A stretch of DNA of 34,715 nt, from the NCBI RefSeq assembly GCF_000478985.1, contig NZ_AWXB01000034.1:1-34715 (forward strand), read 5' to 3'. Source of the DNA: Peptoniphilus sp. BV3C26 (GTDB lineage: Bacteria > Bacillota > Clostridia > Tissierellales > Peptoniphilaceae). Below the pieces are notes generated by a model that did no database searches, was not told the DNA's origin, and saw nothing but the letters and a program-made list of their open reading frames with translations. Every line of letters begins with the position of its first letter. Within the stretch, counting starts at the first letter, position 1. Made by a program: the position numbers and the translations under genes. This document shows, in pieces, positions 8,304 to 16,095 of the stretch.

Positions 8304-8317
8304 ACGTTTCGAAATGT
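8304..8317. promoter_or_regulatory. Candidate operator in the TRAP-1 operon leader
   Basis: ACGTTTCGAAATGT is a 14-bp palindrome with a single mismatched pair, about 13-26 bp past the presumed start. The overlapping TGATAACGTTTCGA loosely resembles a CcpA cre site but mismatches several conserved positions. Which protein binds is unknown. Confidence 0.4.
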
Positions 8318-8338
8318 GGAACAACTTATGGGAGGCAT

Positions 8339-9262
8339 ATGGAAGATTTATTTTCAGGCACAAAAGAAGAAATAAAGTTTTGCGACGGTTATTATAAGAC
8401 TCGTTTTTCAGAGGAACAATATAAATATTTAAGTGAGAACAATGATTTTAGAATTAGAAGTCTTTGCAGTCCTAATATTGCAATAAATTTAATTCCAAGG
8501 TCTGAGCTTAGATTGATGTTTTCTGTTGAAGAATTTGCAAGAGATCCTGTAAATGTTGATATTTATATGGATAAGATTTTTCTTAAGCACATAGAGTATG
8601 GAAATAGAAAAAAACAAATTGAAGTTTTAATAGAAAAAGAATTTGTGGGTAAACCAGTAAAGATATTTTTATCAAATACTTCAACTTGGAGAATTAAAGA
8701 AGTAAAGGGTTTATATGATACTCTTGAAAATACTTATAAGGCTAGTATTTTAGCCTTTGGAGATTCTATTACTCAAGGCATGGAAACTGATTATCCATCT
8801 TTTACATTTATGAATTTATTTCATAGGGAAGGGTTTGACATAAAAAATCAAAGTGTTGGAGGCATGATTTTTGATCATAAGCTTCCTCAACTTTGTAATG
8901 TGTCTTGCGAAAATATTTTTATAGGTCTTGGGACAAATGACATTCTTTCTGATAAGAATATTGATGAGGTAAAAGGTGAAATTGATCTTTATTTTAAACT
9001 TATCAATGAAAAATTTTTTGACAAAAATGTTGTGGTTTTAAGTCCTATTCCAATATTAAAACCTTCTTTAGAAAAAAGATTCACTGAAATCGAAACTAGT
9101 ATCATCAAAGTTTTAAAAAATTACCCTAAGTTTAAATTAGTAAAAGGAAGGGACATTTTTCCGGCAGATAGTAAATTTTATTATGACGGTGATATTCATC
9201 CTAATGAATTGGGAAATTTTTTAATTTATTATTCATTAAAAGATTTATGGAGGAAGAATTAA
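8339..9262 (+). CDS. SGNH/GDSL-family hydrolase (probable carbohydrate or sugar-acid esterase)
   Basis: A 307-residue protein with no signal peptide, so probably cytoplasmic. SGNH blocks are clear: GDSITQG with nucleophile Ser at about 143, GG in SVGGMIFD, GTND at 198-201, and DGDIHPN supplying the Asp and His near the C-terminus. The first 115 residues look like the beta-sandwich that precedes the SGNH domain in some carbohydrate esterases. ATG 8339 is chosen because GGGAGG lies three bases upstream and the promoter -10 falls after the alternative ATG at 8273. The stop overlaps the binding-protein start by one base (TAATG), so it leads the TRAP operon. A role in removing acyl or methyl-ester groups from the imported ligand is inference from context. 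Confidence 0.78.
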   Translation: MEDLFSGTKEEIKFCDGYYKTRFSEEQYKYLSENNDFRIRSLCSPNIAINLIPRSELRLMFSVEEFARDPVNVDIYMDKIFLKHIEYGNRKKQIEVLIEKEFVGKPVKIFLSNTSTWRIKEVKGLYDTLENTYKASILAFGDSITQGMETDYPSFTFMNLFHREGFDIKNQSVGGMIFDHKLPQLCNVSCENIFIGLGTNDILSDKNIDEVKGEIDLYFKLINEKFFDKNVVVLSPIPILKPSLEKRFTEIETSIIKVLKNYPKFKLVKGRDIFPADSKFYYDGDIHPNELGNFLIYYSLKDLWRKN

Positions 9263-10296
9263 TGAGAAGATTAAAACTAGTGTTATTAAGCGTTTTAGTT
9301 TTAGGACTTTTAGTAGGTTGCGGAAAATCTGAAAAGAAAGAAGCTCCTGCTGAAGGAAACAACAAGAAGCAAACGGAAGCAAAGGGTGAAAGAAGTACAG
9401 AAAAAATTAAAGTACAAATAGCAAACACTCAAGGTGAAAAAGATACTCAATCAATTGGTATGATGGAAGTAAAGAAAGAACTTGAAGCAACAGGAATGTT
9501 CGAAGTTCAATTATTCTTCTCTTCTGCCCTTGGCGGAACTGATGACGTATTAGAACAAGGTCTTCAAGGTGTGCCTGTTGTAGCTATGAGTGACCCTGGT
9601 AGACTTGCATCTTATGTAAAAGATTTTGGTATTATCCAAATGCCATACATTCTTGAAAATGTTGACGATCTTGATAAATTAGTTGAAACTGACTTATACA
9701 AAGGATGGGAAAAACAATTTGAAGAAAAAGGCGTAAAGGTTATTACAGCTAACTGGTTTAACGGACCAAGAAACTTTGTTTGCAACAATGAAGTAAATAC
9801 ACCTGCAGATTTAGCTGGTAAAAAAATCAGAACAATTGGTAGCGACATTTTTGTTGAATCAATAAATGCTATGGGTGCTATTGCAACTCCTATGGAATGG
9901 TCTGAAGTTTATCCTTCAATTCAACAAGGAGCCCTTGATGGAGCAGAAGTACAAACACCATCTGCATATCCGACAAGACTTTATGAAATTTGTAAATATG
10001 TAAACAAGACTGAACATTTTAACTTAGTAACTGTTCCTGTTATGGGTGCTAAAGTATTTAACAGCTGGCCAAAAGAAGCTCAAGAAAAATTTGTTGAAGT
10101 ATTCAAAAAAGTTGGTACTGAAAACAGAAAGATTGTAGACAGTACTATTAAGGAATATGAAGAAGAAATGGCTAAAAAGGGTATGGTAATTCGTGAAATT
10201 GACAAAACACCTTTTAAACAAGCTGTAGAACCTGTATATGAAAAACTTGGATACTCTCAATTAAGAGAAGAATTTAAGAAAGCTATAGGTGAATAA
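9262..10296 (+). CDS. TRAP transporter substrate-binding lipoprotein (DctP family), system 1
   Basis: This 344-residue lipoprotein is the extracytoplasmic receptor of a tripartite ATP-independent transporter. Signal peptide MRRLKLVLLSVLVLGLLVGC has the lipobox LVGC with Cys 20; a charged linker follows. The mature domain is DctP/TeaA type, with the GKKIRTIGSD segment, whose Arg normally binds the ligand carboxylate, and the family block YPSIQQGALDGAEVQ. Start at 9262 gives a proper signal peptide and GGAGG eight bases upstream; the in-frame ATG at 9247 has neither. It follows the SGNH gene by one-base overlap. The ligand is a carboxylate, probably a hexuronate or hexonate given the neighbouring uxuBA, but this is not proved. 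Confidence 0.92.
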   Translation: MRRLKLVLLSVLVLGLLVGCGKSEKKEAPAEGNNKKQTEAKGERSTEKIKVQIANTQGEKDTQSIGMMEVKKELEATGMFEVQLFFSSALGGTDDVLEQGLQGVPVVAMSDPGRLASYVKDFGIIQMPYILENVDDLDKLVETDLYKGWEKQFEEKGVKVITANWFNGPRNFVCNNEVNTPADLAGKKIRTIGSDIFVESINAMGAIATPMEWSEVYPSIQQGALDGAEVQTPSAYPTRLYEICKYVNKTEHFNLVTVPVMGAKVFNSWPKEAQEKFVEVFKKVGTENRKIVDSTIKEYEEEMAKKGMVIREIDKTPFKQAVEPVYEKLGYSQLREEFKKAIGE

Positions 10297-10300
10297 AACT

Positions 10301-10325
10301 GGGGCTATATGCCCCTTTTAATTTT
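10301..10325 (+). terminator. Attenuating hairpin between dctP-like and dctQ-like genes, system 1
   Basis: GGGGC-tatat-GCCCC followed by TTTTAATTTT, immediately after the binding-protein gene. It resembles a leaky terminator that would raise binding-protein mRNA relative to the membrane subunits. The second TRAP operon has a hairpin at the same place. Confidence 0.7.
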
Positions 10326-10337
10326 ATGAGGGATAGC

Positions 10338-10811
10338 ATGAAGAAAATTTATGATTTGTTGTGTAAACTTGAAACCATAATTTGCGGTATATTTTTAATA
10401 TTAGTTGTTGTGCTGGTTTTTTTATCAGCTCTTACAAGAAAATTTAATATACCTATGCAAAAAAGTTTGGATGTTGCACAACTTTTATTTGCTTGGTTAG
10501 CCTTTATAGGTGCTGACATTGCTCTAAGGCAGGAAAAGTTGGTAGGGGTTGATATCTTCACAAGTAAAATGTCAAAAAAGGCAAATGGAATTTGTAGAAT
10601 TATAAGTCATCTGCTTATGATAGCTTTATTAGTAGTATTTGTTATTAAGGGATTTGATTTAACTATGAATTCTTGGGACAGAAGTTTTCAATCTTTAAAG
10701 TTAAGCTATGCATGTGTAACAATGAGTTTACCTGTAGGTTCTTTGCTTATGATTCTTTCTACTTTAACTTTAATTGCAAAAGACATAAGAATGATTAGAG
10801 GTGAAAACTAA
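10338..10811 (+). CDS. TRAP transporter small membrane subunit (DctQ family), system 1
   Basis: This 157-residue, four-helix integral membrane protein is the small subunit linking the binding protein to the DctM channel. Hydrophobic segments lie at about 13-34, 47-66, 85-106 and 125-146. TRKFNIPMQKSLDVAQLLFA and the Asp/Glu-containing second segment are typical. ATG 10338 has GAGGG upstream, while the ATG at 10326 lacks a site. TAATG overlaps it by one base with the large subunit, giving tight coupling. Sequence in this family is poorly conserved, so identification rests on length, topology and position. Confidence 0.88.
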   Translation: MKKIYDLLCKLETIICGIFLILVVVLVFLSALTRKFNIPMQKSLDVAQLLFAWLAFIGADIALRQEKLVGVDIFTSKMSKKANGICRIISHLLMIALLVVFVIKGFDLTMNSWDRSFQSLKLSYACVTMSLPVGSLLMILSTLTLIAKDIRMIRGEN

Positions 10812-12097
10812 TGACAATTTTGATTATTTTATTTATAGGACTTTTAATTATTAATATGCCTATTGCTTTTGTTATAGGTATTTCAGGCATTAGTTATTTT
10901 GTTACATCAAATGCAATACCTCTTTCCGTTGCAGTACAAAGGGTAGTTTCTCAAACTCAATCCTTTGCCTTTCTTGCAGTGCCATTTTTTGTATTTGCAG
11001 GAAATCTTATGAATGAAACTGGAATAACTGACAGGCTTTTAAGATTATCAAGACTTTTAACAAGAACTTTAGCAGGTGGGGTTGCCCAAGTAAGTGTAAT
11101 TTTAAGTACTCTTATGGGTGGTGTTTCCGGTTCTGCTGTAGCTGATGCTGCTATGGAAGCGAGAATACTTGGACCTGAAATGGATGCTAAGGGATATCCA
11201 AAGGGATATTCAGCTGCTGTAATCTGTCTTACATCACTGATAACTGCCACAATTCCACCTTCTCTTGGACTTATTTTATATGGATTTGTAGGTGAAGTTT
11301 CCATAGGAAGACTTTTTGCTGCAGGTATAGTGCCAGGTATATTGATGATGACATTTTTAATGGTAACTGTAAGTATAACTTCAAAAAAGCATGGCTATGA
11401 TTTACCTGAACCAAATATAGAAAAAGCATCTGCTAAAGAAATTTTAGAAGATTTAAAAACTTCTATTTGGGCTCTTATTTTCCCTATTATTCTTATAGTA
11501 GGTATAAGATTTGGAATTTTCACTCCATCAGAAGCAGGAGCTTTCGCTGTTGTATATGCTCTTATAATCGGTGTATTTGTTTATAAAGAGCTTACTTGGG
11601 AAAAATTTAAAATGTCCGTAGTAAATACTGTAATAGATAATGGTGCAATTATTCTGATTATTTCTTTCTCAGGAATTTTCAGCTATGTACTAACTTATGT
11701 TAATGCGCCTACAGTTCTATCAGGATTTTTAGTAGGTATTTCAAGTAATGGTAAAGTATTGACCTTGATAATGTTACTTTTCCTATTCTTTACAGGAATG
11801 ATAGTTGACTCCAATGTAAATATACTTTTATTAACTCCGATATTTTTACCGGTAGTACAAAGCTTAGGAATAGATCCTGTTCACTTTGGAGTTTGTATGA
11901 TGACAATAGTAACAATGGGATGTATGACTCCTCCTGTTGGAACAGCATGCTATATTGTTTGCGGTATAATGGGAATTTCCATAAGTGATTATGTAAAGCA
12001 TTCAATACCATTTTTCGTTGCTGTCATACTTTTGGACATTGTCCTTGTACTTTTCCCACAACTGGTATTATTTGTTCCGAATTTAATATTTAATTAA
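10811..12097 (+). CDS. TRAP transporter large permease subunit (DctM family), system 1
   Basis: This 428-residue membrane protein with about 12-13 hydrophobic segments is the ion-coupled translocation subunit. DctM signatures seen include GGVSGSAVADA (about residues 99-109), the TIPPSLGLILYG region and the C-terminal TPPVGTACYI. Together with the two preceding genes it completes a Na+- or H+-driven sugar-acid importer. Ribosome site AGAGGTGA overlaps the end of the dctQ-like gene. The operon ends at a strong bidirectional hairpin. Length is normal and no damage is seen. Confidence 0.95.
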   Translation: MTILIILFIGLLIINMPIAFVIGISGISYFVTSNAIPLSVAVQRVVSQTQSFAFLAVPFFVFAGNLMNETGITDRLLRLSRLLTRTLAGGVAQVSVILSTLMGGVSGSAVADAAMEARILGPEMDAKGYPKGYSAAVICLTSLITATIPPSLGLILYGFVGEVSIGRLFAAGIVPGILMMTFLMVTVSITSKKHGYDLPEPNIEKASAKEILEDLKTSIWALIFPIILIVGIRFGIFTPSEAGAFAVVYALIIGVFVYKELTWEKFKMSVVNTVIDNGAIILIISFSGIFSYVLTYVNAPTVLSGFLVGISSNGKVLTLIMLLFLFFTGMIVDSNVNILLLTPIFLPVVQSLGIDPVHFGVCMMTIVTMGCMTPPVGTACYIVCGIMGISISDYVKHSIPFFVAVILLDIVLVLFPQLVLFVPNLIFN

Positions 12098-12137
12098 AAA
12101 TAAATTTATAAGATTAATATTATTAATTTAAATAAAA

Positions 12138-12185
12138 AGAATCCGTTAATAAGTTTTATATATAAACTTACTAACGGATTTTTTT
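12138..12185. terminator. Bidirectional terminator between convergent operons
   Basis: A long hairpin: AATCCGTTA pairs with TAACGGATT, continuing through TAAGTTT/AACTTA. It is T-flanked on the plus strand (TTTTTT) and on the minus strand (CTTTTTATT). It serves the TRAP-1 operon and the minus-strand flavoprotein operon; its edge touches the stop codon of the DUF1667 gene. Confidence 0.88.
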
Positions 12186-12546
12186 AGCTAATTTTATTTA
12201 TGGTCTTTGTTGCTTTTATATTACATAGGCCCAGGGCGTTTTCATATATTATGTCGTTTATTTTAACTGGGGCTTCTATTCTTAGTGACTTTATAAGTTT
12301 CATAAGTTCAAAAATTTTATCTTTAGGGATTTCTCTGTCCGTTCTTACGCTAACAAGGGGCAGGTCTCCATTTAAGACTCTAACTGATGTGCAGATTGTT
12401 CTCACAGGATGGAAGACTTCGTTTTTTACAAAACCATCTCCCTTTGGACAAAGACCGTGTTCTATTATTTCTAGATCATTTTCATTTTTTTTGTAGGTAA
12501 TTTGGCAGCCGTTTGGGCATAATATACAGATTAATTTTTCGGGCAT
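12184..12546 (-). CDS. DUF1667 family Fe-S protein
   Basis: A 120-residue protein of the DUF1667 family. An N-terminal cluster CILCPNGC (Cys 7, 10, 14) plus Cys 33 in GLCPKG gives four cysteines suited to an iron-sulphur cluster. HPVRTICTSVRV and the proline-lysine segment REIPKDKI are typical. In Clostridia and spirochaetes such genes follow a GlpA-like dehydrogenase and an FAD/NAD oxidoreductase, as here; the three may form one electron-transfer complex. The start overlaps the end of the upstream gene by 16 bases and has GGAGG within that overlap. The biochemical role is not established. Confidence 0.88.
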   Translation of the reverse strand: MPEKLICILCPNGCQITYKKNENDLEIIEHGLCPKGDGFVKNEVFHPVRTICTSVRVLNGDLPLVSVRTDREIPKDKIFELMKLIKSLRIEAPVKINDIIYENALGLCNIKATKTINKIS

Positions 12547-13769
12547 AGGAAAACCTCCAAATCAACAGATTCTTTAATTACATTTTCAGGAATTTTTATT
12601 TGTATCATTTCAGCAGGTATGGCTTTTCTTGCTGATATTTTTTTTATTTCATTTTCTCCTTGTTTAACTATAATTTTTACATTTTCCATGGGCCTTCTAA
12701 CTCTGAAAGAAATTGTCGCTTCTTCATTTGCCACAAGGCTTTGGGGAAGGATATAGGATATGTTTGAATCAGTTTTAATATTTAAAAGTTCTGTATTTTC
12801 TTTTTCATTTTCTTCTAAATATTTACAAATACTTGTTGCTGCTCTTTCTGCTTCATCTGATACTTTATCTACTAAATCGTGAACTTGCAAAACATTTCCT
12901 GCTGCAAAGATACCTTTTACATTTGTTTCGTAATTGGATTTTATTTGAGGCCCGTTGGTTTTTGAATCTATAAGGACTCCTGCCATTTTTGAAAGTTCAT
13001 TTTCTGGTATAAGACCTACTGATAAAACAAGGGTATCGCAGGAATAAAATTTTTCGCTATTTGGAATTATATTTCCATTTTCATCAAGGTCTTCCAGGCT
13101 TATTCCTTCAATTCGGTTTTTTCCGTGAATTTGTGAAATTGATTTGTTAAGTAAAAGGGGAATGTTATAGTCCCTTAAACATTGCAAAACATTTCTTGGA
13201 AGGCCTGCTGGGTAAGAGTTTATTTCCACTACCATTTTTACATGGGCTCCTTCTAAAGTAAGTCTTCTTGCCATTATAAGACCTATATCTCCTGAGCCTA
13301 AGATGATTATTTCTTTACCAACTTGAATATTATGAAGGTTTACATAGTTTTGTGCAACTCCTGCTGTTAAAACTCCTGCTGGTCTTTCTCCTGGTATTGT
13401 AAGCATTCCAGCTGTTCTTTCTCTACAACCCATGGCAAGTAGAATACTTTTTGCTTGTAATTTTTCTATGCCTTTTTTTGAAGCTATAGTTACTTCTTTA
13501 TTTTCGTTAATTTCAAGAACCATGGTATTGAGGAGATATTTAATATTAAGTTTTTCTACTTGGTCTATATATAGGGAGGCATATTCAGGTCCTGTTAGGG
13601 ATTGTTTAAATTTGCTTAAACCAAAGCCGTCATGAATACATTGGTTAAGGATTCCACCTAAGTGGTTTTCTCTTTCGATTATTAATATATTATCTACATT
13701 TCTTTTTTTTAGTTCAACTGCAGCGGCAAGTCCTGCAGGGCCGCCACCGATTATTATTGCATCAATCAT
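12531..13769 (-). CDS. FAD/NAD(P)-dependent oxidoreductase (pyridine nucleotide-disulphide oxidoreductase fold)
   Basis: A 412-residue flavoprotein. FAD-binding GGGPAGLAAAVEL is at about 8-20, NAD-binding LGSGDIGLIMARRL at about 156-169, and a second FAD contact is GIFAAGNVL near 290. AMGCRERTAG lies where redox cysteines would be, but there is no CxxC pair, so it is not a thioredoxin-reductase type. The C-terminal 90 or so residues form an extra domain of beta character. It starts directly after the stop of the upstream oxidase, with GGGAGAT as ribosome site. It probably passes electrons between the GlpA-like subunit and NAD(P) or the DUF1667 protein, by analogy with similarly ordered gene trios; the substrate is unknown. 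Confidence 0.88.
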   Translation of the reverse strand: MIDAIIIGGGPAGLAAAVELKKRNVDNILIIERENHLGGILNQCIHDGFGLSKFKQSLTGPEYASLYIDQVEKLNIKYLLNTMVLEINENKEVTIASKKGIEKLQAKSILLAMGCRERTAGMLTIPGERPAGVLTAGVAQNYVNLHNIQVGKEIIILGSGDIGLIMARRLTLEGAHVKMVVEINSYPAGLPRNVLQCLRDYNIPLLLNKSISQIHGKNRIEGISLEDLDENGNIIPNSEKFYSCDTLVLSVGLIPENELSKMAGVLIDSKTNGPQIKSNYETNVKGIFAAGNVLQVHDLVDKVSDEAERAATSICKYLEENEKENTELLNIKTDSNISYILPQSLVANEEATISFRVRRPMENVKIIVKQGENEIKKISARKAIPAEMIQIKIPENVIKESVDLEVFLCPKN

Positions 13770-15233
13770 TTATATCTCCCTTACATTAGATGGAAACATA
13801 TTTGTATTTTCGTTGCCATAAAGGATATCTTCATCTTTTAAATTTTTCTCTTCTTTTATCATTTCTTCAATTCTCATTTGACAGTAGCCTCCTTGGCATA
13901 GACCTGTCATAGCTCTTGTTCTATATTTAATAGATTTGAAACTGCATCTGCCTAAGGGATTGTTAATGGCATTTAAGATTTCTGCCTTTGAAACGTGCTC
14001 GCATCTGCAAATAATTTCTCCAAAATCTGGATTATTTTTGATGGCTTCTTTTTTTTCTTCAAAGGTCATGTGAGAAAATTTTTTCCTTTCAGGCATTTTG
14101 CTTATGAAATTTTCTTTTTCTTCCAATTTTATTCTATCTTTTATTAATTTAAGAACATATTGGGCTATGGGAACTGCAGCTGTTAGGCCGGGAGATTCGA
14201 TTCCGATTAAGTTTACGAAATTTTTAACTTCATCTTTAATTTCAATTTTGAAGTCTTGAATAATATTATTTTCGTCAACCCATTTAGGCAGTATTCCCGC
14301 ATAGGTTCTGATGAAATCTTTTCTATAAACCCTATTCCACAAATCGTTGGCACTTTTAGCAAGGCCTTCCACTCCAATTTTTGAAACTGTATAGTCTGTA
14401 AAATCAGAAACATTTTCTGCGTTGGGGCCTACTAAAACATTACCGTCAACTGTATTTGTAACATGGATTCCCATATAAGTATTGCTTGGTACTGGATAAA
14501 CAGGCATGGGCAGATCCTTGCCACATTCTTTGTTAAGAATTATATATTCTCCCTTTGATCCTATTACCTTATAGGAATCTATGCCCATCATTTTTGAAAT
14601 CTTTCCGCAGTTAAGACCTGCAGAATTTATTATCCATTTACTTCTAAAAGAGTTTTTGGGACTTTTAATTTTATAAAACTCTTCTTCCTTTTCAATGCCT
14701 ATTACTTCTTGATTAAAGGCAAAAGACACTCCGTTTAAATGGGCATTTTCTGCTAAGGCAATGTTAAATAAAAAGGGATCTGTTATTCCGCTGTTGTGAG
14801 AAAAAACTGCGTAATTTCCAATGGTATAGGGCACTATATTTGCAATTTTTTCTTGTCCGCAAATTAGCTCCATGTTTTTTACTCCATTGGCTTCTCCTTG
14901 TTTTAAAACTCTTTTTAAAGTTTCTAAGTCTTCTTGGCTTTTTCCCACAAGTAATTTTCCACATCTTTTAAAGGGAAAACTTAAATCTTTTGACAATTGG
15001 TCAAACATAAGATTTCCTTTTAAGCAAAAGATATTTTTTAAACTGCCTGTATCGTAGGAAAAACCTGCGTGAACAACTCCAGAGTTTCTACCGCTTGTTT
15101 CAAAACAAAGGTCGTTGTTTTTTTCAATAACAAGGACTTTACAATTGTATTTTGAAAGTTCTCTTGCTATGGCACTTCCTAGGACTCCGCCGCCAATTAT
15201 GGCAAAATCATAAATTATATTTTTTTTATTCAT
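13770..15233 (-). CDS. GlpA-like FAD-dependent oxidoreductase with BFD-type [2Fe-2S] domain
   Basis: A 487-residue DAO-superfamily flavoprotein. The FAD fold starts with IIGGGVLG (about 12-19) and SGRNSGVVHAGFSY, and the flavin-binding C-terminal half has GIESPGLTAAVPIA. A BFD-like Fe-S domain follows from about residue 410, with CRC and, about 33 residues later, CQGGYC. This is the layout of anaerobic glycerol-3-phosphate dehydrogenase GlpA and of L-2-hydroxyglutarate oxidase relatives. ATG 15233 is chosen because GGTAGG lies six bases upstream; the ATG at 15239 abuts it. No glpK or glpF is nearby, and the neighbours are TRAP importers and GntR regulators. The substrate may therefore be glycerol 3-phosphate or a hydroxy acid delivered by those importers. 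Confidence 0.85.
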   Translation of the reverse strand: MNKKNIIYDFAIIGGGVLGSAIARELSKYNCKVLVIEKNNDLCFETSGRNSGVVHAGFSYDTGSLKNIFCLKGNLMFDQLSKDLSFPFKRCGKLLVGKSQEDLETLKRVLKQGEANGVKNMELICGQEKIANIVPYTIGNYAVFSHNSGITDPFLFNIALAENAHLNGVSFAFNQEVIGIEKEEEFYKIKSPKNSFRSKWIINSAGLNCGKISKMMGIDSYKVIGSKGEYIILNKECGKDLPMPVYPVPSNTYMGIHVTNTVDGNVLVGPNAENVSDFTDYTVSKIGVEGLAKSANDLWNRVYRKDFIRTYAGILPKWVDENNIIQDFKIEIKDEVKNFVNLIGIESPGLTAAVPIAQYVLKLIKDRIKLEEKENFISKMPERKKFSHMTFEEKKEAIKNNPDFGEIICRCEHVSKAEILNAINNPLGRCSFKSIKYRTRAMTGLCQGGYCQMRIEEMIKEEKNLKDEDILYGNENTNMFPSNVREI

Positions 15234-15277
15234 AATCATCCTACCACTTTACATATTTTATTGAATTTTACCATAAA

Positions 15278-15305
15278 AAAATAGACATTACAATGTTTTT
15301 GTCAA
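15278..15305 (-). promoter_or_regulatory. Promoter with internal palindrome for the flavoprotein operon
   Basis: On the minus strand, TTGACA (15300-15305) is followed after 16 bp by TATTTT (15278-15283). The palindrome ACATTACAATGT (15285-15296) lies inside the spacer. The -35 overlaps the stop codon of the upstream regulator gene, so the trio can be expressed apart from it. The palindrome is a candidate site for the FadR-type regulator. Confidence 0.55.
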
Positions 15306-15985
15306 AATTCATCCGACCTTTCTTTGGAAAATCTTTCTTTATTAAAAAGTATGTGATAAGTCATAATTTCTTTTGCGTCATTGGATTTTTTATCTTTTAT
15401 GGCATTAAATAATTTTTCATGAGAAACTAAAGTGTTTTCGTATTCTGTGGTTAAAGCTTCCTGAGAAAAAACTTTAATAGTTTCATTTAAAATAGGTATA
15501 AGTTTTGCAATAATAATATTTTGGGTCATTTTTGCAATTAGTCCGTGAAATTCTTGGTCATATTCCAAAAAATCATTTTTCTTTTTTATTTGTTTTTCCA
15601 TTTTTGCCAAAATTTCTTCCAATTCTTCTACTTGGGCAGGACTTGCATTTTGAGCAGCCAAAGAAGCTATTTCCGGTTCTAAAATGTATCTTAAATCTAA
15701 GATGTCCTTTACTAATTTTTTTCTGTCTTTTATAAATAATAGGCCTAAAGGATCTTCGCTTATGCCTGTTTGTTCTGCTACATAAGTTCCTGATCCTTGC
15801 TTTATATAAATTATATTTCTGCTGCTTAAAATTTTTAAAGCTTCTCTTAAAGAATTTCTGCTCACTTTAAAAAGTTCCATCAATTCTTTTTCGTTAGGCA
15901 ATTTATCATCAACCTTTAAGTTTGAATCCTTAATCATTTTAATTATTTTTTGGGAAATGAGTTCCGGTATAGATTTATCTTCCAT
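15302..15985 (-). CDS. GntR/FadR-family transcriptional regulator
   Basis: A 227-residue DNA-binding regulator. The N-terminal winged helix-turn-helix spans about 10-70 (KLPNEKELMELFKVSRNSLREALKIL, then the wing IKQGSGTYV). A C-terminal all-helical FCD effector domain has the metal-ligand pattern D-x3-H (YDQEFH), SHEKL and TYH. FCD regulators typically sense sugar acids, hydroxy acids or fatty acids. GGAGG stands seven bases before ATG. It heads the minus-strand operon and is divergent from a second GntR-type gene. Likely targets are the flavoprotein trio and perhaps uxuBA/TRAP-1, which is inference. Confidence 0.93.
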   Translation of the reverse strand: MEDKSIPELISQKIIKMIKDSNLKVDDKLPNEKELMELFKVSRNSLREALKILSSRNIIYIKQGSGTYVAEQTGISEDPLGLLFIKDRKKLVKDILDLRYILEPEIASLAAQNASPAQVEELEEILAKMEKQIKKKNDFLEYDQEFHGLIAKMTQNIIIAKLIPILNETIKVFSQEALTTEYENTLVSHEKLFNAIKDKKSNDAKEIMTYHILFNKERFSKERSDEF

Positions 15986-16037
15986 AAATTTCCTCCTTTT
16001 TTTACATTATATTATAGGTAAAAAATAAAAGAAATGT

Positions 16038-16075
16038 TTGAAAAGGTTGGCTTTAAGTAATATACTAATATATAT
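16038..16075 (+). promoter_or_regulatory. Promoter and operator of the second GntR-type regulator
   Basis: TTGAAA (16038-16043), 17-bp spacer, TATACT (16061-16066). The 18-bp near-palindrome TAATATACTAATATATAT (16058-16075) overlaps the -10. Its reverse complement, with differences only at one end, lies at 16852-16869 at the TRAP-2 promoter, which indicates autoregulation. Confidence 0.68.
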
Positions 16076-16095
16076 CACACGAAGGAGCTGATTTT

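Noticed and set aside
12200-12496. 98-residue plus-strand frame opposite the DUF1667 gene
   Set aside because: The minus-strand protein has clear family cysteines and operon context; the plus frame has no ribosome site or motif.
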